DNA of 64,000 bases from Pseudomonas frederiksbergensis (lineage in GTDB: Bacteria > Pseudomonadota > Gammaproteobacteria > Pseudomonadales > Pseudomonadaceae): positions 206,281 to 270,280 of the forward strand of contig NZ_MOBR01000006.1 of the NCBI RefSeq assembly GCF_003732705.1, in the 5' to 3' direction. Below are positions 8,265 through 18,242 of the stretch, one piece after another. The first letter of the stretch is position 1, and every line of letters starts with the position of its first letter. Made by a program: the position numbers and the translations under genes. A model generated the notes under the pieces. That model did not search any database. It had not been told where the DNA came from and saw only the letters and a program-made list of their open reading frames with translations.

Positions 8265-8831
8265 ATGAAAGCCTGGCGCGTCGTTGTGATCGCCTTGTCG
8301 TTCCTGCTGCTCAGTGGCTGTCTGGTGACCTTCAAGGACCCGCTGCCTTCGAGCGAACCCGTGCCCAAAGGGTTGCTCGGCAAATGGACCAGCACCAACG
8401 CCTGGGGCGAGCCGATGAACCTGGAGCTGACGCGCATTGGTGACAACCGCTACCAGGCCGTCAGCTACTTCAAGGCCAAGCCCCGTGAGCGCGAGGCCTA
8501 TCCCTTCACCGTGTCGCGCCACGGCAGTCGCTGGTACCTGTCGGCGCCAGTGCCGGCCAGGTTCGGCGGCCACTTCACAATCGCCGGGTTCGAAGTCAAC
8601 GAAAAGCACGAACTGGTGGTCTACAACCTCGACCTCGAACAGATCAACCAGGCCCTGGGGCAAAAAGCCCTCAGTGGCGAAGGCTTCCAGACTGACGACG
8701 GCGACGGTGTGTTGATCAACACGCGCATGGACCAAGTATTCGCTTACCTCGACGACCCGGCCAATTCCGATGTGTTCGTCGAAGCCGTGCGCTACCAGCG
8801 CCTGGCCAAAGCCAAAGCCACAGTCAAATAA
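8265..8831 (+). CDS. Putative lipoprotein of unknown function
   Basis: A 188-residue protein with a signal peptide (MKAWRVVVIALSFLLLSGC) and lipobox LSGC, cysteine at residue 19, so it is probably a membrane-anchored lipoprotein. The body has no motif I recognise; it is rich in beta-type sequence with a WTSTNAWGEPMNLELTRIGD segment. A ribosome site (ATAGGGAGTG) precedes the ATG. It is 36 bases upstream of the QEGLA-protein gene and likely co-transcribed with it. Confidence 0.88.
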   Translation: MKAWRVVVIALSFLLLSGCLVTFKDPLPSSEPVPKGLLGKWTSTNAWGEPMNLELTRIGDNRYQAVSYFKAKPREREAYPFTVSRHGSRWYLSAPVPARFGGHFTIAGFEVNEKHELVVYNLDLEQINQALGQKALSGEGFQTDDGDGVLINTRMDQVFAYLDDPANSDVFVEAVRYQRLAKAKATVK

Positions 8832-8867
8832 AGCCAGCACCTAACGGTTTTTCTACAGGAGTTTCGG

Positions 8868-10145
8868 GTGGACGATTACCAGCAGACGATACGCATTTTG
8901 TCCGATCGCATAGTGCTGGCGCAGACGCCGATTCGCGTCCTCGATGCGGTCAAGTGGGATGACAACATTCGCAAGGGTTTCCTCAAGGCCAAGGGCAAGG
9001 AAATGCCGGCCGTGGACCGCGACTATTACCTGAACCGGCCGCTGTCCTTCGATTCCAGCAAAGTGAAACTGGAATTCCAGAACATCGAGCGCGACATCAC
9101 CCGTCAGCTCGGCCAGTTCAACCCGGTCGGCCAGATCATGCGCCGCATGTGCAAGGAATACCGGATGGTGGTGCGCATGCTCGAAGCGCGCGGCACCGAG
9201 GATTTCGGGTTGATTTCCCAGGAACTGTACGGCGCTGCCTCCGATGCGTTCCACGCCGGCGACCCGACCCTGGCCGACCTCGGCCTGATGATGTCCGACT
9301 ACCTGAACAACATCGATGGCCGTGGCGATCTGAAGGATGAACCGAAAATCCTCACCGCCAAGGACGCCGTGCACTTGCTGCAAACCCGCTTGAACAAGGT
9401 GTTTGGTGAAGCCGAGGAAACCATTCGAGTGTTCGAGTCCGACGGAATCGTCGCCGATGCGGCGGCCGGTGCCGATTACATCAAGATCCGCGCCGACGCG
9501 ATGTTCAACGATCGTGATGTGCGCGCATTGGAAGTCCACGAAGGCCTGGTGCATGTGGGCACGACCCTCAATGGCTTGAACCAGCCGATCTGCACCTTCC
9601 TGTCCAAAGGCCCGCCGTCGTCGACGGTGACCCAGGAAGGCCTGGCGATCCTGATGGAAATCATCACCTTCGCCTCTTACCCGAGCCGCTTGCGCAAACT
9701 CACCAACCGTACCCGCGCGATTCACATGGTGGAGGAGGGCGCTGACTTCCTGCAGGTGTTCGAGTTCTTCCGCGAGCAAGGCTTCGAAATGGCCGAAAGC
9801 TACGGCAACGCCAGTCGGGTTTTCCGCGGCTCGGTGCCGAATGGTCTGCCATTTACCAAAGACTTGTCCTACCTCAAGGGCTTTATCATGGTTTACAACT
9901 ACATTCAGTTGGCCGTGCGTAAAGGCAAGCTGGAGCAGATCCCGCTGCTGTTTTGCGGCAAAACCACGCTTGAGGATATGCGGACCTTGCGCCAATTGGT
10001 GGACGAAGGCCTGGTGGTGCCGCCCAAGTATTTGCCGGACCAGTTCCGCGACTTGAACGCACTGTCGGCGTGGATGTGCTTCTCCAACTTCCTCAATCAC
10101 CTGAGCCTGGACCGGATCGAAGCCGACTACTCCAATATCTTGTGA
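8868..10145 (+). CDS. QEGLA-motif (DUF1704) putative zinc carboxypeptidase
   Basis: A 425-residue cytosolic protein of the family often labelled flavohemoglobin expression-modulating QEGLA protein. It carries H224-E-G-L-V-H229 (HExxxH) followed by T255-Q-E257-G-L-A260. This pair of motifs is the zinc site of the MATCAP-type tubulin carboxypeptidases, so a metallopeptidase activity is plausible. Substrate in bacteria is unknown. The GTG start at 8868 is supported by AGGAG seven bases upstream. It follows a lipoprotein gene in the same direction. Confidence 0.9.
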   Translation: MDDYQQTIRILSDRIVLAQTPIRVLDAVKWDDNIRKGFLKAKGKEMPAVDRDYYLNRPLSFDSSKVKLEFQNIERDITRQLGQFNPVGQIMRRMCKEYRMVVRMLEARGTEDFGLISQELYGAASDAFHAGDPTLADLGLMMSDYLNNIDGRGDLKDEPKILTAKDAVHLLQTRLNKVFGEAEETIRVFESDGIVADAAAGADYIKIRADAMFNDRDVRALEVHEGLVHVGTTLNGLNQPICTFLSKGPPSSTVTQEGLAILMEIITFASYPSRLRKLTNRTRAIHMVEEGADFLQVFEFFREQGFEMAESYGNASRVFRGSVPNGLPFTKDLSYLKGFIMVYNYIQLAVRKGKLEQIPLLFCGKTTLEDMRTLRQLVDEGLVVPPKYLPDQFRDLNALSAWMCFSNFLNHLSLDRIEADYSNIL

Positions 10146-10155
10146 GAACCACACT

Positions 10156-10259
10156 GATCGTTCCCACGCTCTGCGTGGGAATGCATTCCGTGACGCTCTG
10201 CGTCACAGAGGACGCGGAGCGTCCATGGCGGCATTCCCACGCGGAGCGTGGGAACGATC
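10156..10259. repeat. GATCGTTCCCACGC palindromic repeat, copy 2
   Basis: Outer arms GATCGTTCCCACGCTCTG and complement enclose inner GTGACGCTCTGCGTCAC and GACGCGGAGCGTC segments. It begins 11 bases after the QEGLA gene stop. Confidence 0.93.
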
Positions 10260-10290
10260 AATTTCACCCATCCCTGCGAGGTTTCAACGG

Positions 10291-11205
10291 ATGAGAATCC
10301 TCGGCATCGTCTGCCTTCTTCTGACCTTGAGCGGTTGCAGCTCGCTATTGTTCTACCCCGAACCCGGCCAACCGTTTACCCCGGACAAGGCCAAGCTCGA
10401 ATTTCGCGACGTCACCCTGACCACCGCCGACGGCCTCAAACTGCACGGTTGGTGGCTGCCAGCGGCCAAAGGCGTCGAGGTCAAAGGCACTGTGCTGCAC
10501 TTGCATGGCAATGGCGGCAACTTGTCTTATCACCTCGGTGGGAGCTGGTGGTTGCCGAAAGAGGGTTACCAAGTGTTGCTGGTGGACTACCGCGGTTATG
10601 GCCTGTCCGAAGGTAAACCGAGCCTGCCAGCGATCTACCAGGACATCGACGCCGCGTTCAAATGGCTCGACCAGGCGCCGGAGGTCAAGGGCAAGCCGCT
10701 GGTCATTCTCGGCCAGAGCCTCGGTGGTTCGATGGCCGTGCATTACCTGGTCCAGCACCCGGAACGCCAGCCTCAAATCAAAGCACTGGTCCTCGACGGC
10801 GCCCCCGCCAGCTACCGCGATGTCGGTCGATTCGCCCTGACCACTTCGTGGCTGACCTGGCCGTTCCAAGTGCCGCTGTCGTGGCTGGTGCCGGACGGCG
10901 ACAGCGCGATCAACTCCATGGCGCAGCTCAAAGGCGTGCCGAAACTGATCTACCACAGCATCGACGACAACCTCGTGCCCCTTTCCAACGGCATCCGTCT
11001 GTATCAAGCTGCGCCGCCGCCGCGAGTGCTGCAACTGACCCGTGGCGGTCACGTGCAGACCTTCGCCGACCCGGTCTGGCGTCAGGTGATGCTGCGCTAC
11101 CTCGAAGACCCGAAGCATTTCAATGGTCTGCGCCGCTTGGGCGAAATCCCGAATTACCCGGTGCCCGTGAATTCAAAAGATGAACCACCAGAGAGTCCGC
11201 AATGA
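10291..11205 (+). CDS. Alpha/beta-hydrolase lipoprotein
   Basis: A 304-residue serine hydrolase fold protein. The signal peptide ends in lipobox LSGC (residues ~13-16), so it is likely attached to a membrane. The HGNGGN oxyanion-hole motif and the nucleophile elbow G141-Q-S143-L-G-G are present, with an Asp region (YHSIDDNLVP) and a C-terminal His (RGGHVQTF). This completes a Ser-Asp-His triad. It resembles the BEM46/YfhR-like hydrolases. The start at 10291 is chosen because it gives the signal peptide; an upstream ATG at 10225 lies inside the repeat. Its stop overlaps the next start by four bases (ATGA). Confidence 0.92.
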   Translation: MRILGIVCLLLTLSGCSSLLFYPEPGQPFTPDKAKLEFRDVTLTTADGLKLHGWWLPAAKGVEVKGTVLHLHGNGGNLSYHLGGSWWLPKEGYQVLLVDYRGYGLSEGKPSLPAIYQDIDAAFKWLDQAPEVKGKPLVILGQSLGGSMAVHYLVQHPERQPQIKALVLDGAPASYRDVGRFALTTSWLTWPFQVPLSWLVPDGDSAINSMAQLKGVPKLIYHSIDDNLVPLSNGIRLYQAAPPPRVLQLTRGGHVQTFADPVWRQVMLRYLEDPKHFNGLRRLGEIPNYPVPVNSKDEPPESPQ

Positions 11206-11531
11206 GTGAAGAACGTAACGCCATCCCGCTGATCATCACCGGTATCTGCACCATCCTCGGCACCGTCGGGGTGTTGTGGTACTACGGCTACCTGCACTTC
11301 GCCAAGCCTGAGGATGCGTTGCTGCTCAACGAATTCACCATGCTCAAGACCGTGCCGGGTGAAGATTACAAAGTTGCCCTGGACCCGGCGCCGCAAGTCG
11401 CCCAGTGCATCGATGGCGTGCTGGTGCTGTTCGACACCGAGCAAAAAGGCCTGACCGGCGTGTTGATCAACGGCCAGAAAAAAGCCGTGCGCTGCATGGG
11501 TCAGGAAACCCCGCAGAAACTCGAACAATGA
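11202..11531 (+). CDS. Conserved small membrane protein, function unknown
   Basis: A 109-residue protein with one N-terminal membrane segment (residues ~8-29, IPLIITGICTILGTVGVLWY) and a soluble C-terminal part containing two cysteines (QCIDGV, VRCMGQ). The ATG overlaps the hydrolase stop (ATGA), so the two are translationally coupled. The overlap suggests a shared job with the hydrolase, but no function is known to me. Confidence 0.85.
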   Translation: MSEERNAIPLIITGICTILGTVGVLWYYGYLHFAKPEDALLLNEFTMLKTVPGEDYKVALDPAPQVAQCIDGVLVLFDTEQKGLTGVLINGQKKAVRCMGQETPQKLEQ

Positions 11532-11538
11532 TGATCCC

Positions 11539-11628
11539 GTAGGAGCGAGGCTTGCCCGCGAAGGCGGTTTAACATTCAACAAATGGGTTGACTGACACAA
11601 CGCCTTCGCGGGCAAGCCTCGCTCCTAC
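11539..11628. repeat. REPIN, GTAGGAGCGAGGC type
   Basis: Arms GTAGGAGCGAGGCTTGCC...GCGAA and complement face each other around a ~40-base spacer. This is the second arm subtype, with A/GCGAGG in place of GGGAGCGGG. Confidence 0.93.
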
Positions 11629-11636
11629 AGAAGTGC

Positions 11637-11675
11637 AAAAAAGCCCCGCCTGATCACTCAGGCGGGGCTTTTGTG
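11637..11675. terminator. Bidirectional terminator
   Basis: AAAAGCCCCGCCTGA and TCAGGCGGGGCTTTT pair with a short loop, with A-run on one side and T-run on the other. It lies between the convergent genes ending at 11531 (+) and 11690 (-) and can serve both. Confidence 0.92.
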
Positions 11676-11689
11676 TTTCAGCGTGACGC

Positions 11690-12478
11690 TTAATTCGAGC
11701 TAACCGCCGAACGTGGCACCACTGGCTGGTTGTCGTTGGAAATGGTCACTTCCACCCGACGGTTCATCGCACGGCCCGAAACGCTGGTGTTTTCCGCAAC
11801 CGGGTATTCCTTGCCATAACCCTGGGCGACGATGCGCGCTGGATCAACGCCCATCTTCACCAGGGCGGTGCGCACGGAACCGGCACGACGCTCGGACAGC
11901 GTCTGGTTGTGGCCCGCGCTACCGGTGCTGTCGGTATAGCCTTCGACAATCACCTTGCGATCAGGGTTTTCCTGAAGGAATTGCGCCAGTTTGTTGATGT
12001 TCACCAAACCGCTGGATTTCAGATCAGCACGGTCGGTAGCGAACAGCACATCACCGAAAGTCACCAGAGTGCCGCGATCGGTCTGCTTGGCGTTCAGGCT
12101 GTCTTGCAGTTGCTTGATCTGCTGATCGCGAGCGTCCAGACGCGCCTGGGCACGTTGGGCGGCAGCGTTTTTCAGATTGTTTTCAGCGGTGCGCAGGGCG
12201 ATGGTCTGCTTGGCCACTTCCACGCGCTGGTTGGTCAGGTAAGCCAGTTGGTCAACCTTGGCCTGGTCCTGTTTGTCCTGATAAGCCTTGTCAGCCTTGT
12301 CCAGGTAATCACTGGCGTCTTTGGTCTCAAGGGCCGCGACTTTGCTGGCTTGCGGGTTGGCTTGCAGGCCGGAGTAGTTCACGCGGGCCTGTTCCAGGTT
12401 CGCGTTCGGCGGGGTGGAGCAGGCAGCCAGGGCAACGCTTGCGGCCAGGAGAGCGGGGATCATCAATTGTTTACGCAT
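11690..12478 (-). CDS. lptF: OmpA-family lipoprotein, LptF-like
   Basis: A 262-residue outer-membrane lipoprotein. The signal peptide ends in LAAC (Cys 20). A DUF4398-type helical region (residues ~25-130, coiled-coil-like with AEKA/QDK patterns) is followed by an OmpA peptidoglycan-binding domain (~138-250: LFATDRADLKSSG, VEGYTDSTG, NQTLSERRAGSV, NRRVEVTI). It matches by content and position P. aeruginosa PA3692 LptF, an AlgU-regulated protein. It is second in an operon after a DUF4398 lipoprotein gene (55-base gap). Confidence 0.93.
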   Translation of the reverse strand: MRKQLMIPALLAASVALAACSTPPNANLEQARVNYSGLQANPQASKVAALETKDASDYLDKADKAYQDKQDQAKVDQLAYLTNQRVEVAKQTIALRTAENNLKNAAAQRAQARLDARDQQIKQLQDSLNAKQTDRGTLVTFGDVLFATDRADLKSSGLVNINKLAQFLQENPDRKVIVEGYTDSTGSAGHNQTLSERRAGSVRTALVKMGVDPARIVAQGYGKEYPVAENTSVSGRAMNRRVEVTISNDNQPVVPRSAVSSN

Positions 12479-12533
12479 AATGGTTCGTCCTTTCTATCGA
12501 TAAGAGCTTCAGGCGTGTGGTCCGGATGCGCGC

Positions 12534-12947
12534 TTACTGCACAGTGCGCTGGCTTTCCTGACGCAGTTCCTGAACACCTTTCTGGGAATCCTTCACAGCC
12601 TGTTCGGCTTTCATCGCCTGGGCCTTGCGTTCAGCGACGCGCGCGTCCCACTCGGCTTGTTCGGCCAGGGTGCGGGCCTCGTCATACTTCTTGTCGTGCA
12701 TGGCGATTTCGGCTTGTTTCAGTTTGTCCTGGGCGGACTTCATTTCCACGGCAGCGAATTCAGTACCACCGGCGCTGACGGCGCTGTTCACGGCGGATTG
12801 GGTCACGGCGTATTGCTCGGTCGGCGGGTTGCCAGCGCAACCGGCCAGTACGAAGGTGCTGCCGATCGCCAAGGCAGCCAGTTTCAGACCGCGCAGGTGG
12901 GTGAACGAGGATTTGGCAGTGCTGGTCTTCATGGTCTTCAACTCCAT
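12534..12947 (-). CDS. DUF4398 lipoprotein
   Basis: A 137-residue protein with lipobox LAGC (FVLAGCAGNPP) followed by a helical DUF4398 region (QDKLKQAEIAMHDKKYDEAR). Start at 12947 (MELKTMKTS) is chosen because AGGAG lies seven bases upstream; an in-frame upstream ATG at 12968 has no such site. It is paralogous to the N-terminal half of the following LptF-like protein and probably forms an operon with it. It is expected in the periplasm, membrane-anchored. Confidence 0.9.
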   Translation of the reverse strand: MELKTMKTSTAKSSFTHLRGLKLAALAIGSTFVLAGCAGNPPTEQYAVTQSAVNSAVSAGGTEFAAVEMKSAQDKLKQAEIAMHDKKYDEARTLAEQAEWDARVAERKAQAMKAEQAVKDSQKGVQELRQESQRTVQ

Positions 12948-13050
12948 TGGATATCTCCTGAAAAACATCTAAATCCATCCTGGTGTGCGGAGCCGTAACC
13001 GAACTTTCACAGCGTGATTTGAAACGGCCGTACCAGGCGTGGTTACTGGG

Positions 13051-13078
13051 TACGACCCGAGGGGTTTTTCAAAAGTTC
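13051..13078 (-). promoter_or_regulatory. Candidate AlgU (sigma-22) promoter for the DUF4398-lptF operon
   Basis: On the minus strand GAACTT (13078-13073) is followed after 17 bases by TCGTA (13055-13051). This resembles the AlgU/sigma-E consensus GAACTT-N16/17-TCTGA, with a perfect -35 and an imperfect -10. LptF is known to be AlgU-dependent in P. aeruginosa, which supports the assignment. It lies ~105 bases upstream of the start codon. Confidence 0.45.
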
Positions 13079-13216
13079 AGAGAAGATGGCCTATTGCCGA
13101 AAAAAACTTTGACCGAGCGGACAAGGCTCTAGGACGGGAACTTTCGCGGTGCGGGGTGGTATTCACGAGCTTTTGAGGGCTGGAAATCACGCTGTTTTTG
13201 AAGGGACTCACGACCC

Positions 13217-13307
13217 CTGTGGGAGCGAGCCTGCTCGCGAAAGCGGTGTGTCAGTCAACATGGTTTTGACTGGACTGACGCCTTCGCGAGCAGGCTCGCT
13301 CCCACAG
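13217..13307. repeat. REPIN, GTGGGAGCGAGCC type
   Basis: Arms CTGTGGGAGCGAGCCTGC...GCGAA and complement enclose a ~35-base spacer. It fills the space between the minus-strand DUF4398 operon promoter region and the end of the 13324 gene. The remainder of 12948-13323 holds no gene that I can see. Confidence 0.93.
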
Positions 13308-13323
13308 TTTTATTGCTGCTGGA

Positions 13324-13668
13324 TCAATGTTTCGGCTTGTCGTCGCTGGCCGACAAATCATGCAAATGACGACGCGATAGTGCGAGAAAACGCGGGGTCG
13401 AACCGACGTCTTCATACAGCGGATCGCCTTCTTCATCAGTGGCGACCACGGTCTGGCCTTTCACATACGGGAAGCTCGCTTCGAGCTCTTCCAGCGCCGC
13501 GCCGATCAGTTCGCCCAGCAGTTCTTCGGGATGCCGTTTCGGGTACATCTCGGTGATCGCTGCCAGCCGTGCGGCGGCTTCCACGTCCAGGTGAATCGCG
13601 TAGCCAGTGTCGGTCAGGCGACCCTTGGCGTTTTCTTCCCAGTGCTGGGCTAGCTCACGGATTTTCAT
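13324..13668 (-). CDS. Conserved hypothetical protein (sometimes labelled pilin assembly)
   Basis: A 114-residue soluble protein starting MKIRELAQHWEENAK; this start has an AGG near -10, and the upstream ATG at 13686 is less likely. The N-terminal part resembles a helical DNA/protein-binding segment (DVEAAARLAAITEMYPKRHP); the C-terminus is acidic then basic. Homologues in Pseudomonas sit next to ppc and have been labelled pilin assembly or type 1 pili tip component, but I see no pilus motif. Function is unknown. Confidence 0.82.
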   Translation of the reverse strand: MKIRELAQHWEENAKGRLTDTGYAIHLDVEAAARLAAITEMYPKRHPEELLGELIGAALEELEASFPYVKGQTVVATDEEGDPLYEDVGSTPRFLALSRRHLHDLSASDDKPKH

Positions 13669-13883
13669 AAAGACCTCATGGCGCACCTGCTCGTGGCAGG
13701 CAAGGTGAGTGTCCGGCTGTGGCTGCCGGTAAGCCGTTGTACGGCTTACTGTTGAGACTAGCTTTATCGCCTAAGGTTTAAAGTCCCTTCGTCGTTTGCT
13801 TGTAAGAAGCGCTTTACGGCGGCACTCTTGGACTTCAAAGCATGGTGTTAAAGCCGCCCGGATTTTTTGCTGGAGAACTGCTG

Positions 13884-16514
13884 ATGACCGATATTGATGC
13901 ACGCTTGCGCGAGGACGTTCACCTGTTGGGTGAGTTGTTGGGCAACACCATTCGTGAACAGTACGGGGACGGGTTTCTCGACAAGATCGAGCAGATTCGC
14001 AAGGGCGCCAAGGCCGACCGTCGCGGTTCGATGGACGCCGAACTCAGCGCCAGCCTCAACCAGTTGAGCGAAGACGAGTTGCTGCCGGTGGCGCGGGCGT
14101 TCAACCAGTTTCTCAACCTGGCCAATATCGCCGAGCAATATCAGCTGATTCACCGTCGCGAAGAGTCGCAACCGGCACCGTTCGAAGCGCGCGTGCTGCC
14201 GGAATTGCTGGCCCGCCTGCGCGCCGAAGGCCACAGCGCCGAATCCCTGGCCCGGCAAATCGGTCGGCTGGAAATCGAACTGGTGCTGACCGCGCACCCG
14301 ACCGAAGTGGCGCGCCGCACCCTGATCCAGAAATACGACGCCATCGCCGCGCAACTGGCGGCTCAGGATCACCGTGACCTGACCAGCGCCGAGCGCGAGC
14401 AGATCCAGGCGAAATTGCAGCGTCTGATCGCCGAAGCCTGGCACACCGAAGAAATCCGCCGCACGCGCCCGACCCCTGTCGATGAAGCCAAATGGGGCTT
14501 TGCGGTGATCGAGCATTCGCTATGGCAGGCGATCCCGAACTATCTGCGCAAGGCCGACCAGGCGCTGCACGCCGCCACCGGCTTGCGATTGCCATTGGAA
14601 GCCGCGCCGATTCGCTTCGCTTCGTGGATGGGCGGCGACCGCGATGGCAACCCGAATGTCACGGCGTCTGTCACCCGCGAAGTGCTGTTGCTGGCGCGCT
14701 GGATGGCGGCTGATTTGTACTTGCGCGATGTCGATCACCTGGCTGCCGAGTTGTCGATGCAGCAGGCCAGCGAAGCCCTGAAAGCCAAGGCCGGCGACAG
14801 CGCCGAGCCATATCGTGCGGTGCTCAAGCAACTGCGCGAACGCCTGCGGGCGACCCGAAATTGGGCGCATGCCTCGTTGACGAAGACCACGCCGGCGCCC
14901 GCCGATGTGCTGCAAAACAACCGCGACCTGCTCGATCCGCTGGAGCTGTGTTTCAACTCGTTGCATGAGTGCGGCATGGGCGTGATCGCTGACGGTCCGC
15001 TGCTGGATTGCCTGCGCCGGGCCGTGACCTTCGGCTTGTTCCTGGTGCGCCTCGACGTGCGTCAGGATTCGTCACGCCACACCGCGGCCATGACCGAAAT
15101 CACTGATTACCTGGGCCTCGGTCGCTACGAGGACTGGAGCGAGGAAGAACGCATCGCCTTCCTGATGCGCGAACAGAACAACCGCCGGCCATTGCTGCCG
15201 GCGTACTTCAAACCGTCCGCCGACACCGCCGAAGTGTTGGCGACCTGCCGGGAAATCGCCGCTGCACCGGGGGCGTCCCTCGGCTCTTATGTGATCTCCA
15301 TGGCCGGCGCCGCTTCCGATGTGCTGGCCGTGCAATTGTTGCTCAAAGAGGCCGGGGTATTGCGGCCGATGCGTGTGGTGCCGTTGTTCGAAACCCTCGC
15401 CGACCTTGATAACGCCGGCCCGGTGATCGAAAAGCTGTTGCTGCTGCCGGGCTATCGCGCGCGCCTGCAAGGGCCGCAGGAAGTGATGATCGGTTATTCC
15501 GATTCGGCCAAGGATGCCGGCACCACGGCGGCGGCCTGGGCGCAGTATCGAGCCCAGGAACGTTTGGTCGATATCTGCCGTGAGCAACAAGTGGAATTAC
15601 TGTTGTTTCACGGTCGCGGTGGCACCGTGGGCCGTGGCGGCGGTCCGGCGCATGCGGCGATTCTGTCGCAGCCGCCGGGGTCGGTGGCGGGGCGTTTCCG
15701 CACTACCGAGCAAGGGGAAATGATTCGATTCAAATTCGGCCTGCCGGACATCGCCGAGCAGAATCTCAATCTGTACCTGGCCGCCGTGCTCGAAGCGACC
15801 TTGCTGCCGCCACCGCCGCCGGAGCCGGCCTGGCGCCACTTGATGGATGAATTGGCCGCCGATGGCGTCAAGGCTTACCGCGCCGTGGTGCGGGAAAATC
15901 CGCAGTTCGTTGAGTACTTTCGCCAGTCGACCCCGGAACAGGAACTCGGTCGTTTACCGTTGGGCAGCCGCCCGGCCAAGCGCCGCGCCGGCGGAATTGA
16001 AAGCCTGCGGGCGATCCCGTGGATCTTCGGCTGGACTCAAACGCGCCTGATGCTGCCGGCCTGGCTCGGTTGGGAAGCGGCCCTGAGCAAGGCGCTGGAA
16101 CGTGGCGAGGGTGAGCTGCTGGGGCAGATGCGCGAGCAATGGCCGTTCTTCCGCACCCGCATCGACATGCTGGAAATGGTACTGGCCAAGGCCGACGCAG
16201 ACATCGCCCGATCCTACGATGAGCGGCTGGTCGAGCCCGATTTGCTTCCTTTGGGTGCGCATTTACGCGACCTATTGTCGCAGGCCTGCGCGGTGGTCCT
16301 TGGCCTGACTGGCCAGTCGCAGCTACTGGCACATAGCCCAGACACCCTGGAATTCATTCGCCTGCGCAACACCTACCTCGACCCGCTGCATCTATTGCAG
16401 GCCGAGTTGCTGGCCCGTTCGCGGCAACAGGAAGTGGCGCAGGGCAGCCCGGTAGAACAAGCGCTGCTGGTGTCTGTGGCGGGGATTGCCGCCGGTTTGC
16501 GAAATACCGGCTAA
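13884..16514 (+). CDS. ppc: Phosphoenolpyruvate carboxylase
   Basis: An 876-residue enzyme that converts PEP and bicarbonate to oxaloacetate, replenishing the TCA cycle. The catalytic His138 lies in [12 protein letters not shown]. The second signature reads [10 protein letters not shown], and the glycine-rich loop [14 protein letters not shown] with [14 protein letters not shown] completes the active site. Length fits the Pseudomonas enzyme. The start at 13884 ([11 protein letters not shown]) has TGGAGAA upstream; the ATG at 13842 would add 14 residues that are not family-like. A hairpin follows the gene. Confidence 0.98.
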   Translation: MTDIDARLREDVHLLGELLGNTIREQYGDGFLDKIEQIRKGAKADRRGSMDAELSASLNQLSEDELLPVARAFNQFLNLANIAEQYQLIHRREESQPAPFEARVLPELLARLRAEGHSAESLARQIGRLEIELVLTAHPTEVARRTLIQKYDAIAAQLAAQDHRDLTSAEREQIQAKLQRLIAEAWHTEEIRRTRPTPVDEAKWGFAVIEHSLWQAIPNYLRKADQALHAATGLRLPLEAAPIRFASWMGGDRDGNPNVTASVTREVLLLARWMAADLYLRDVDHLAAELSMQQASEALKAKAGDSAEPYRAVLKQLRERLRATRNWAHASLTKTTPAPADVLQNNRDLLDPLELCFNSLHECGMGVIADGPLLDCLRRAVTFGLFLVRLDVRQDSSRHTAAMTEITDYLGLGRYEDWSEEERIAFLMREQNNRRPLLPAYFKPSADTAEVLATCREIAAAPGASLGSYVISMAGAASDVLAVQLLLKEAGVLRPMRVVPLFETLADLDNAGPVIEKLLLLPGYRARLQGPQEVMIGYSDSAKDAGTTAAAWAQYRAQERLVDICREQQVELLLFHGRGGTVGRGGGPAHAAILSQPPGSVAGRFRTTEQGEMIRFKFGLPDIAEQNLNLYLAAVLEATLLPPPPPEPAWRHLMDELAADGVKAYRAVVRENPQFVEYFRQSTPEQELGRLPLGSRPAKRRAGGIESLRAIPWIFGWTQTRLMLPAWLGWEAALSKALERGEGELLGQMREQWPFFRTRIDMLEMVLAKADADIARSYDERLVEPDLLPLGAHLRDLLSQACAVVLGLTGQSQLLAHSPDTLEFIRLRNTYLDPLHLLQAELLARSRQQEVAQGSPVEQALLVSVAGIAAGLRNTG

Positions 16515-16526
16515 GGTTTTCCTCTT

Positions 16527-16554
16527 GGGGCCGGGCACTTGGCACTCCGGCCCC
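16527..16554 (+). other. Hairpin after ppc
   Basis: GGGGCCGG and CCGGCCCC pair around a 12-base loop, 13 bases after the ppc stop. No T-run follows, so it may be a processing or Rho-linked 3' structure. The rest of the 289-base ppc-adk gap shows no gene; it must contain the adk promoter, which I could not assign. Confidence 0.4.
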
Positions 16555-16770
16555 GTGCCTGTGGGCGAAGGGCTGGAAAAGGTCTGGCAGGCGACAGTTA
16601 ATGACGGGGTTGCGACTTGGGGTACCCCACCTAAAGGTCACGACAGGCGCGGGTTTCTCCGACTTTCGGCGGCTTGTGTGGTCAGGGCCTGCTGTGTATC
16701 TTGATCAGCCTTTGGCCGTTTGGGCGGCCACGACCCTATTTTTGAGATTGGCCCCACGAGGCGAATCTGA

Positions 16771-17451
<681 letters not shown>

Positions 17452-17473
17452 AAAGTCTGAATCGCTTCATCTT

Positions 17474-17503
17474 CTACGGCCCGCTTGCGGGCCGTAGTTG
17501 TTT
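17474..17503 (+). terminator. Intrinsic terminator after adk
   Basis: CTACGGCCCGC and GCGGGCCGTAG pair tightly around a short loop, followed by TTGTTTAT. Confidence 0.85.
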
Positions 17504-17544
17504 ATACTGACGCACTTTTTCTGACCTCTCTTACGGAAACATCG

Positions 17545-18219
17545 ATGAGCACCTTGCTGGCCCTGGACACCGCGACTGAAGCTTGCTCTGTTGCCTTGCT
17601 GCATGACGGCAAGGTGGCGAGCCATTACGAGGTGATCCCGCGCCTGCATGCGCAAAAACTGTTGCCGATGATCCAGCAACTGCTGGCCGACGCCGGCACC
17701 ACCCTGCAAGCGGTGGATGCCATTGCGTTTGGCCGTGGGCCGGGCGCCTTCACGGGCGTGCGGATCGCCATCGGTGTGGTGCAAGGTTTGGCCTTTGCCC
17801 TGGAGCGCCCGGTGTTGCCGGTGTCGAACCTGGCTGTGCTGGCCCAGCGTGCTTATCGCGAACACGGCGTGAGCCAGGTCGCGGCGGCCATTGATGCGCG
17901 GATGGATGAAGTGTATTGGGGCTGCTACCGCGAAACGGCGGGGGAGATGCGGCTTGTGGGCAATGAAGCCGTGTTGGCGCCGGAAGTGGCGGCGTTGCCG
18001 GCGGATGCAAGCGGCGAGTGGTTCGGCGCGGGCACCGGTTGGGGGTATGCCGAGCGTATCGGCGTCAGCCTGACCGGGCAGGATGCGACGATGTTGCCTC
18101 ACGCTGAAGACCTGCTGACCCTGGCGCGATTTGCCTGGGAACGCGGTGAAGCGATTGTGGCGGATGAGGCGCAGCCGGTTTATTTGCGGGATAAGGTGGC
18201 GACGCCCAAAGCGCGTTGA
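17545..18219 (+). CDS. tsaB: tRNA threonylcarbamoyladenosine biosynthesis protein TsaB
   Basis: A 224-residue ASKHA-fold protein, partner of TsaD in making t6A37 of ANN-decoding tRNAs. It shows LALDTATEACSVAL at the N-terminus, then HAQKLLPMIQQLL and the family hallmark FGRGPGAFTGVRIAIGVVQGLA. Start MSTLLALDTA at 17545; the upstream in-frame ATG at 17485 overlaps the adk terminator and is rejected. Confidence 0.96.
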   Translation: MSTLLALDTATEACSVALLHDGKVASHYEVIPRLHAQKLLPMIQQLLADAGTTLQAVDAIAFGRGPGAFTGVRIAIGVVQGLAFALERPVLPVSNLAVLAQRAYREHGVSQVAAAIDARMDEVYWGCYRETAGEMRLVGNEAVLAPEVAALPADASGEWFGAGTGWGYAERIGVSLTGQDATMLPHAEDLLTLARFAWERGEAIVADEAQPVYLRDKVATPKAR

Positions 18220-18242
18220 TGCTTCCAGACCGAGTTGGTTTC

